Under the pieces are notes generated by a model, which searched no databases, had not been told where the DNA came from, and saw only the letters and a list, made by a program, of their open reading frames with translations. Source: Symbiodinium microadriaticum (lineage: Eukaryota > Sar > Dinophyceae > Suessiales > Symbiodiniaceae). From it: a DNA stretch of 64,000 nucleotides. How positions within the stretch are numbered: position 1 is the first letter of the stretch; every line of letters starts with the position of its first letter. Location of the stretch: NCBI GenBank assembly GCA_001939145.1, contig LSRX01000805.1, positions 60,357 through 124,356 of the forward strand, given 5' to 3'. The position numbers and the translations under genes were made by a program. This document shows positions 61,701-64,000 of the stretch, piece after piece.

Positions 61701-62182
61701 TGTTGCCAAGTACCTCAGCTCTTGAACTGCAAGCTCAGCGGTATGATTCGGTATGATCTACGACCCTGTCATCGACGCCGAGGCGTTCTGCGCGGCATTG
61801 TCGAATGTACACGGGAACAGCAGTGAATCTGCTGATCTCTGATCTGAGAGATACGCATATCGAAATCTGGAAGCTGGCTAAACTGCGACAGCATCTGCAT
61901 CACCTTCACAAACGAGTTTATGCTCGCTCGTGGTCGCAGCAGTGCGGAAATGGACAACTTGACCTGCTGCTGGATGCTGTTGTCCGGAGATGATGCCAGC
62001 CTTAAGCGGATAGGGCCGCGCCAAGTGTCGGTATGCTCGGCTCATCGCGAACCCTTTTTATTCTCCCAAGCGGAGGACTGGAAGAGCTGACATAGCTGGC
62101 CCAGTCTCGCCTGCGAATGTTAAAAGGCACTGCGAAGAGAAGCGCAACTCTGGGTCAAGAGTGCCTCATCCCCTTTCCAGTC
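19220..62182 (-). CDS. TNPO1: Transportin (karyopherin-beta2, TNPO1 family), about 40 small exons over 43 kb
   Basis: Nuclear import receptor of the HEAT-repeat karyopherin-beta family, which carries PY-NLS cargo and releases it on RanGTP. Reading the minus strand from 62.2 kb downward gives nearly the whole family sequence in order: DWKGDE, MLSQFSQLPDFDMYLATVF, RQRAGLLLKTNL, SFNALNKICEDRAQD, then the 50 kb block, [82 protein letters not shown] and NVCITLGRLG, ending near GANWANAWKQ. Each exon joins its neighbour in frame and the spacing matches animal transportin 1 closely. Three blocks are separated by about 10.6 kb and 21 kb; the larger gap falls at the acidic loop. Missing: the initiator exon upstream of 62182, the segment for family residues about 140-190, part of the acidic loop and the last ~10 residues. 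No intact second copy was seen. One gene with giant introns is simplest; misassembly is the main alternative. Confidence 0.85.
20486..21308 (-). CDS. TNPO1: Transportin exon block E
   Basis: Exons: 21252-21308 (CFSSLAQNLGPSFMPLCK), one ending at 21015 (NPNEFEKPDRE, starting at 21047 or 21057), 20898-20963 (VMAASIDLLSGIVGGLQRRV plus SE), 20780-20842 (VLAQDNFLAVVPEVLKDSAL plus Q), about 20676-20729 ([18 protein letters not shown]) and 20486 to about 20576 (PALSAFSPVLQLLLEDAGAK, ending ALR before a GA donor). Other donors: GC after the first four; the 20676 end is uncertain. Matches the ALDLLSGLAEGLGG, EVRQSSFALLGDL and PCIADFMPIL segments of transportin. Confidence 0.82.
21925..22767 (-). CDS. 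TNPO1: Transportin exon block D, 7 exons
   Basis: Exons: 22707-22767 (TVARFSQWICNEHL...), 22578-22643 (VLRSVLQQLLQRVLDKNKRV plus QE), 22489-22524 ([12 protein letters not shown]), 22356-22397 (ARLLLVPYLDDIAL), 22254-22283 (TLSRAFQMYQ), about 22150-22204 ([19 protein letters not shown]) and 21925-22008 (YKQLLLEPMFQKFLHTPDHD...). Donors: GC, GT, GT, GT, GT, unresolved, GT. The 22204 exon ends at either GT (22153) or GC (22149); a short linking exon to 22008 may be missing. The match to [23 protein letters not shown] and [18 protein letters not shown] is close to identity. Confidence 0.88.
23069..23682. repeat. TAG/TGG/TCG triplet microsatellite
   Basis: About 600 bp of TAG triplets with interspersed TCG, TGG, CAG, TTG and AGG variants. 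It contains an internal duplication: the text around 23290-23363 recurs around 23363-23424. Poly-Ser, poly-Val and poly-Tyr readings are artefacts of the repeat. Confidence 0.95.
23700..24545. repeat. TTTAGGG-containing minisatellite, array 1
   Basis: Degenerate tandem units of roughly 25-55 bp combine TTTAGGGTT(C/T)AGGG with TTTCGCACCCACCCACTCC. The TTTAGGG core is the telomere repeat of plants and many algae including dinoflagellates, always on the plus strand here. It is interstitial, not a terminal telomere, because unique exons lie on both sides. Confidence 0.9.
24574..24620. repeat. ATC triplet run
   Basis: Short ATC microsatellite with one imperfect unit between the minisatellite and the duplicated segment. 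Confidence 0.85.
24661..24825. repeat. Tandem duplication of about 85 bp
   Basis: The text starting CGCAGAATCCTC at 24689 recurs at 24774 with a few changes (GACAGTTGTCAT, GCGAGTTGCTTG shared), preceded in both cases by a similar ATGCAAAAG segment. Confidence 0.75.
24946..25019. repeat. ACT triplet microsatellite
   Basis: Nearly pure ACT units; the same triplet as the 23.1 kb array but read on the opposite strand. Confidence 0.95.
25172..25400. repeat. Diverged duplicate around a C-rich tract with 3 N
   Basis: GTAAATACCGAGTAAAACG occurs at about 25180 and again at about 25369, each followed by a CTCTT-containing segment. Between them lies a poly-C/CCCCA tract with undetermined bases at 25277-25279. 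Confidence 0.65.
25447..25520. repeat. ACT triplet microsatellite, second block
   Basis: Nearly pure ACT units directly before the second minisatellite array. Confidence 0.95.
25545..25748. repeat. TTTAGGG-containing minisatellite, array 2
   Basis: Same unit and orientation as the array at 23.7 kb. The 30-bp lead-in (ACAATGGTCGGTGCGCCCAG...) is shared by both arrays, so one is a copy of the other. Confidence 0.88.
25751..26035. repeat. TAG/TGG triplet microsatellite
   Basis: TAG, TGG and CAG triplets in phase, fading into imperfect AGGAGTAGC units near 26000. Confidence 0.9.
26112..26582 (-). mobile_element. Probable copia-type retrotransposon polyprotein fragment
   Basis: A 156-codon minus-strand frame reads PKFAKKSDVPWQEAIWLGRD and then TEADEIVIATPEGARKVRTI. 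The pattern 'W-EA-WLGRD-T-DE-(I/V)-TPEG-(R)KVRT' resembles the linker between integrase and reverse transcriptase in Ty1/copia-type polyproteins, which are abundant in dinoflagellate genomes. No reverse transcriptase, RNase H, protease or LTR was found around it, so at most it is a short relic inside the transportin intron. The comparison is from memory. Confidence 0.4.
26685..26800. other. G-rich tract followed by a C/T-rich tract
   Basis: Runs of four to six G at 26687-26740 could form a quadruplex on the plus strand. They are followed by CTTCCTG-type pyrimidine repeats to about 26800. Confidence 0.5.
26916..27918 (-). CDS. TNPO1: Transportin exon block C (end of acidic loop and central HEAT repeats), 8 exons
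   Basis: Exons: 27862-27918 (DGDRGGGGGAWGAQWTARK), 27771-27805, 27420-27441, 27319-27366, 27221-27271, 27109-27135, 27032-27051 and 26916-26960. Donors in order are GT, GA, GC, GC, GT, GC, GC and GA. Spliced text runs WTARK-AAASSLDNMSHM-FRGNILE-VTLPLIQRKLEDQNWE, then [33 protein letters not shown] and LCQAPKPLLRSISCW. It follows the DWNLRKCSAAALDVL to LVRSITCW region of transportins with almost no length change. Introns are 47-85 nt except 27442-27770 (329 nt). The 57-nt first exon is the Gly-rich end of the acidic loop; its upstream partner is 21 kb away. Confidence 0.85.
27919..29437. other. Unassigned; possible acidic or low-complexity exons
   Basis: Minus-strand text near 27990-28070 (ENSPAQANSNREDPNPES) is polar and could be acidic-loop sequence of transportin just upstream of block C. 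Other fragments near 28720-28780 (GDEDDDDRASEIERLF) are acidic. No junction could be placed. Confidence 0.3.
29438..30073 (+). CDS. Unidentified plus-strand ORF
   Basis: 211 codons, ATG to TAG, rich in Lys/Arg/Ser, for example DAKRPSMRKAVSYAGLDLFS and STAEQQKKKENCVRPALN. The best plus-strand candidate in the window, with an even mix of residues rather than a shadow-like Cys/His bias. No domain recognised and no upstream signal judged. It may be chance, since the recognised genes are all on the other strand. Confidence 0.3.
   Translation: MFAVASPRSSSSASFNAHSPKKLSTGTFCIANEEPTPHLEEPDAKRPSMRKAVSYAGLDLFSGIWLGANLLCGRRSQIEEHSSAYALPPRISPAQHRALRSLASPKARRHLTTQLSTSNEKSRTSVSTAEQQKKKENCVRPALNTPCVPVQRVTTARVRASKKSAEAWQKGYSSQHNHDIAWPIKPGILTEPRLSQMSCRHSARKLFSPAA
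30074..36040. other. No supportable gene
   Basis: Long stretch with only weak open frames on either strand (for example 31582-32280 +, Cys/Ser-rich). Short CA-type repeats lie near 30240-30268. Nothing matched a family. Confidence 0.4.
36050..36270. repeat. Degenerate TTTCTGAATC-type tandem repeat
   Basis: About ten copies of a TTTCTGAAT(C/A/G) core, each followed by 10-18 variable bases often ending AGTAGTTTC or AGAAG. The period is irregular, 17-30 bp. Confidence 0.7.
36290..36530. repeat. Degenerate CCCTAAA/AAACTCTA telomere-like tract
   Basis: Repeated AAACTCTA, CCCTAGGCCCTGAGCCCTAAAAC and similar words resemble a heavily mutated telomere repeat in the CCCTAAA orientation, opposite to the 23.7 kb arrays. 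Confidence 0.5.
36600..39600 (-). other. Cluster of probable minus-strand exons, unidentified
   Basis: Several minus-strand stretches are protein-like: VPKDMATWPSRDELLDHFAK (about 36780-36880), RNFLDFTGQSWQKNTVGSVA (about 37010-37090), MKRSSEVAARLGVDPDSLQF (37730-37789), FKFSRELVLKALRRQGPFRG (about 39150-39210) and KAVATFVRSLQSLEPEKQTL (about 39330-39400). They change frame between segments, as with small exons. None was recognised, and they may represent more than one gene. Confidence 0.4.
40193..41728 (-). CDS. Ala/Glu-rich coiled-coil protein, multi-exon
   Basis: Exons with matching phase-0 ends: 41659-41728 (LELQAQKYEREAEDAEAEAA...YQ, GC donor), 41560-41607 (AQWARRAENAATDAGT, GT donor), 40395-40451 (ASAWKAEASATEQAMRKLQ, GC donor) and 40193-40240 (AALYARESETLAKRAE, GT donor). 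An open segment at about 41030-41160 (KWLEAELSYTKSQLDYTKAV...) belongs between them. Heptad-like spacing of Leu/Ala/Tyr with many Glu/Lys indicates a long helix, probably a structural or scaffold protein. Both ends are missing; neighbouring exons near 39.7-40.1 and above 42 kb may belong. No family assigned. It lies inside the largest transportin intron on the same strand. Confidence 0.6.
42451..42816 (-). CDS. Two exons of an unidentified acidic protein
   Basis: Exon 42751-42816 (acceptor CGGCAG, GC donor) reads DGKEEEDDDDEEAAKFVHPI plus DE. Exon 42451-42529 (acceptor CATGAG, GC donor, phase 1) reads GDMIFQLETLPSLDNDCDGD plus EEVETA. A following segment near 42340-42400 continues DGFNVWMRKLEDAAPMCG in phase. 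The junction between the two firm exons is not resolved (a middle exon is likely). Could be the 5' part of the coiled-coil gene or a separate gene. Confidence 0.5.
43200..46300 (-). other. Probable minus-strand exons including a membrane segment, unidentified
   Basis: Protein-like minus-strand pieces: IPVSLVLTIGFNDVQEDLPA (about 43215-43290); a Ser/Arg/Asp-rich segment at 43440-43800; a clear membrane helix VWLLLVSTVGALLAQIIGSI followed by YREARDEKRW (about 44080-44180); YPLHENILIHPVAAVEKLCM (about 44340-44420); and LIGKIFDFLARTGHNIPIPV (about 45670-45730). They may form one or more membrane-protein genes. A CA repeat lies at about 45499-45523 and a polypyrimidine tract at 43561-43602. Confidence 0.35.
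47040..47610 (-). other. Possible minus-strand exons, helical protein
   Basis: Two stretches, SELTSRAKKLRAAGQQQARE (about 47540-47600) and CIATLTNLALCSDACRGNIV (about 47200-47260), look like amphipathic helices; the second is armadillo-like. They lie downstream of ISCA1 on the same strand. Identity unknown. Confidence 0.35.
47963..48652 (-). CDS. ISCA1: ISCA1 iron-sulphur cluster assembly protein, six exons
   Basis: A-type iron-sulphur carrier (IscA/HesB fold); in eukaryotes ISCA1 works with ISCA2 and IBA57 to make mitochondrial [4Fe-4S] clusters. Exons: 48563-48652 (SVTKSAASRLGTLMARHSDP...), 48472-48511 (QRGCNGMSYTMDL), 48365-48397 (DYTDKVNKFDE), 48256-48303 (VVEADGGIKVVVDSKA), 48107-48162 (VMFLIGTEMDFVSNEVGN) and 47963-48026 (FVFNNPNKKSECGCGQSFNV, stop). 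Introns are GC, GT, GC, GT and GT, 51-93 nt, all ending AG, and all junctions are in frame. The three cluster ligands are present: Cys of RGCNG and both Cys of CGCG. The fit to animal ISCA1 is nearly residue for residue over about 110 codons, so it should be functional. The exon(s) for the leader and start Met, expected between 48653 and about 49200, were not found. It sits inside the 21 kb transportin interval, same strand. Confidence 0.9.
49268..50165 (-). CDS. TNPO1: Transportin exon block B (middle HEAT repeats to start of acidic loop)
   Basis: Firm exons: 49857-49907 (RYMLKACKHPEYVVRVE), 49759-49800 (ALEVWTPCTNSAML), 49634-49681 (VWSLLNDLIPVLLDNM), 49344-49361 (VPDDSQ) and 49268-49291 (DIRPRNHK). 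Donors are GC, GT, GC, GA and GT. An open exon covers about 50037-50165, possibly from 50190, reading LGVLANDQDANVLKDVCKG; this matches the FALAGDEEPEVRKNVCR helix of transportins. VPDDSQ joined to DIRPRNHK reproduces the IPDSEQDIRPRFH segment that opens the acidic loop. Boundaries between about 50040 and 49907, and a short exon near 49440-49471, were not resolved. Confidence 0.75.
50200..54890. other. Transportin intron interval with unassigned minus-strand fragments
   Basis: Lies between transportin blocks A and B. Minus-strand fragments that look translated: the C-terminus-like LQLDHLFEVLTLLTSEGILN then K and TAG near 51430-51490; EADFWFECSNVTSCWQAQNW (about 51050-51120); and DRYVVPESQALATIPARLRA (about 53570-53645). 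No family recognised. The missing transportin exons for family residues ~140-190 should be in this interval or the next. Confidence 0.3.
54898..56260 (-). other. Protein-like tract shifting among all three minus frames, unidentified
   Basis: Successive readings from high to low coordinate: STTDGDLQLMFADAPGRIMG; GEGVFLYKASEDEIYLQLEL; WPETALLLAVRRLLLRRYKR then ARWAMLGDGLFYLSSAQDEQ; CLVSPLVRAKHREAMFEEHT; and QRGWLLGLLEEKLEAWLLTQ. Segments abut with little or no room for introns, so this is either a gene with very small introns or a frameshifted, decayed copy. No domain recognised. G/C-run complementarity at about 55000-55030 lies in its 3' part. Confidence 0.4.
56605..57737 (-). other. Probable minus-strand exons, unidentified
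   Basis: Open frame 57099-57737 contains SDMRKAKGQPRKSGGKSSKN and SDVKQQPYLCRVAVVPEPPA. Open frame 56605-56979 contains NALTEVNASTAGEWVNKLKA and RHRLPWRVFGSSTTDAVLRR. Composition is protein-like and basic. They could belong with the tract just downstream at 55-56 kb. No family recognised. Confidence 0.35.
58438..58515. repeat. GTC/GTA/GAG/CAG triplet microsatellite
   Basis: GTCGTC, then GTAGTA, GAGGAG and CAGCAG triplets in one phase. Confidence 0.85.
59397..59490. repeat. AGT/AGC triplet microsatellite
   Basis: Mixed AGT and AGC triplets; the Ser-rich plus frame and Leu-rich minus frame over it are artefacts. A minus-strand stretch just below (about 59000-59140: PLRRRAEVPKRALRQECDPW) may be coding. 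Confidence 0.9.
59491..60900. other. Mostly unassigned
   Basis: A minus-strand fragment at about 60690-60770 reads YPDEQTQHFVRCILRPLYSD and is protein-like but unidentified. Otherwise nothing supportable. Confidence 0.35.
60901..62182 (-). CDS. TNPO1: Transportin exon block A (N-terminal HEAT repeats), 11 exons
   Basis: Exons: 62165-62182, 62079-62110, 61964-62000, 61857-61903, 61671-61713, 61569-61612, 61432-61480, 61366-61401, 61249-61306, 61020-61108 and 60901-60948. Together they total 501 nt, an uninterrupted frame of 167 codons. Donors in order are GC, GT, GT, GC, GC, GA, GT, GC, GT, GC and GA (last). Landmarks: LASSPDNSIQQQ and QFSQLPDFDMY match the Q-YPDF-NYL region; VVRQRAGLLLKTNL matches the LILKNN helix; SDSSKVIRHTAGTVL matches SSPLIRATVGIL; SFNALNKICED matches GALQKICED. 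The first exon shown lacks a Met and has an upstream in-frame stop, so another 5' exon must exist. The 61402-61431 intron is only 30 nt. Confidence 0.85.
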
Positions 62183-64000
62183 CTTGGCTTTGCACGACTT
62201 GGGACACCGTTTTTTGTGCCACTAAGCCAGCGCAGTGCTTCCAAGATGCCATGAGGGCAGTGGTCGCCCACTCAGGCCTGTCCAAACAGCGGCTCAGGCT
62301 CTGGTGCTCTGCTGATCGCATTGATTATGATCACGCCCTTCCTCAGGCTCTGGCGCTGCCGAGCTGCAAGCATAGCAACAAAATTGCGCTTGGAATACAG
62401 CCGCGGCAGTTTCATTTAACTAGCGGCTTGCTGTAGGCAGTAGGGAAAGGCAAGACAAGACAAGATTACAATGCAGGGATACATGCTCGACTTAGGATTT
62501 GAACCTCGCGCCTTGCAGCGAGGGCTCTGGGGCAAAGGATCCCTAACGTCACGAGAGCGGCTCCCCACCAACTTCGTTGATGCGACCGGATCCTCAATTT
62601 CCTCAATGCCGACCAGAGAAAGACAATAGAACTACACTGAGCTATGTCATCAGTGCAGGAGCGTTTAGTATTGATGAGTCCCTCGGCCGTCGTGACCGCG
62701 ATGCCGCGTGGTTCGGCCCGTCGGAAATGCATGTGATGTGCACGCGCAGAGTGGTGACACTTAAGGGCTTGTCTCGCACAGATGTCACAACATCGGCGCG
62801 GCTCACTTTGCCCACTGTGCTGCCTGCACTTGAGACTTGGCCATGATCGCTTGCTGCAAGACAAGCAAGTAGAGCAGAACAAGCCTTTGCAATCTTGATG
62901 TCAGACAGCGGGTCATCCTGGCAAAAGGACAGAAGATCATGTCAGTTTTGCGGAACCGTAAACTGTTTGAAGATCCTGCTCCACGTTGATCACTCCATTG
63001 GTTTTCAGCACCTCGGCCGGACGGCGAGCGCTTGCTACCGAAGTCAGGTTACCAGCAATGCTGTGATTTTGAATGCCCAACCAAAAGAAAGCTGTGCACA
63101 TCAGAATGTGCAGTGGAAGTAGCCAGCATCCGCACAGTCAAGGTCCAGGCCAAGAGCTCGAAGAAGCATCCAGCAATGAGTTCTCTGCGCCCTTGAGTTT
63201 GAGATCTGCCAGGCAATCAGCGATTCAACGTGTTGCCTTCCTCCAGGTGCGAGCCTGCAAAGGTCCTCGTAGGAAAGGTCCGGTTTGCCGGCGTCTCGGA
63301 ACTCCTGGTCTCGGTCGCTAGCTGTTGACATGCGTGGTCTACGTTCTGCGGAACGAGGCACCATCTCTGAAAAGCCTTCTCGCAACATGACAACAAACAC
63401 AGGCTCCCTGGCAAGGAAGCGGTGCATCTTCTCAGTGCGGCCACTGTACCTTTCCAGGCTGACACCCTCACCTCGACAACCGAGTACGCTCGAGTCTGCG
63501 TGCCCGATCCGCGCTGTCGGATTGCCCGATTGATCCTCGTCATCTTGGTTGCCCGTCCTTGGCTCAGGAGACATGGCGTGACGTTGAACCATCAAGATCC
63601 GCCGTAAGGGCCTGACACAACGGCATTCATGGATCCAGGGGCATTCTCTAAGAGCAGGGTCTCCGTCTGAAGATGAAAGGAAATGTGGGTGTCAAAACGT
63701 GGCATGGACTCTCAGGTTACTGGCCACGGTTTAGCTGTGGCTTTTGCCAGAACTTGGGCCTCTTTCTTGGCACGCGGGGCTGGGAGGGAGGCAAATACCG
63801 AAGCATGAAAGGAGACCGCTCCAACCCACCAGCAAAGTTCCAGAGAGCGCACCACGAGAGGTGTCTCTGGTGAGAAGCCAGGACTCCTGTCAACTGGGCC
63901 AGGGTGCTCCTACATAAGGAGGCTACGACTGTTGCGAACATGTCGGCGCCTTGTTTACTGGCGAGGGCTGCCTTTTCTTGATCGGGCGCATTGTCAAAAG
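62183..64000 (-). other. Upstream region of transportin with a possible exon
   Basis: Must contain the missing 5' exon of transportin, or lie next to it. Minus frame 63101-63595 (164 codons) is protein-like, for example KMHRFLAREPVFVVMLREGF and FRDAGKPDLSYEDLCRLAPG. It does not resemble the start of transportin and may be a 3' exon of the next gene. Not identified. Confidence 0.35.

Noticed and set aside
62480-62575. tRNA-like signal: GGTTCAAATCC box on the minus strand
   Set aside because: The bases around the box do not form a 5-bp T stem, and no acceptor or anticodon stem could be drawn.

Overview
This window looks like nuclear DNA from a dinoflagellate, probably of the Symbiodiniaceae. 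Three conserved eukaryotic genes can be read on the minus strand, each cut into short exons by introns that mostly start with GC or GA instead of GT. Almost every intron ends in AG, and the next exon nearly always starts with G. GC and GA donors with an AG|G acceptor are a known dinoflagellate peculiarity. Long triplet microsatellites, TTTAGGG-type repeats and one-strand gene order fit the same picture. No rRNA, convincing tRNA, CRISPR array or bacterial gene was seen.

Layout. 1-9 kb: a microsatellite, then mostly decayed protein-like remnants with in-frame stops and frame changes. 8.7-12.2 kb: an unidentified minus-strand ORF and an exon with a TFIIS N-terminal (LW) domain. 14.3-17.1 kb: a complete ABCB-type half transporter in four exons. 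19.2-62.2 kb: transportin/karyopherin-beta2 (TNPO1 family), readable almost end to end as about 40 small exons in three blocks (62.2-60.9, 50.2-49.3 and 27.9-19.2 kb). A 4.1 kb intron (22.8-26.9 kb) is packed with triplet repeats, two arrays of a telomere-like TTTAGGG minisatellite and a probable copia-type retroelement fragment. The 49.3-27.9 kb interval falls at the acidic loop of transportin. It contains a six-exon ISCA1 gene (48.0-48.7 kb), an Ala/Glu-rich coiled-coil gene (40-42 kb), other unassigned exons and a second degenerate telomere-like tract (36 kb), all without an assembly gap.

The readable genes are housekeeping functions: nuclear import (transportin), mitochondrial iron-sulphur cluster assembly (ISCA1), membrane export (ABC half transporter) and a transcription-elongation-type domain. 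They do not form a pathway. The main points of interest are the splice-site usage (21 GC, 16 GT and 6 GA donors among 43 introns placed by protein continuity), several 18-31 nt microexons, a 30 nt intron, and same-strand genes lying inside the transportin locus. Exon calls rest on frame continuity and remembered family sequences. No alignment was run.
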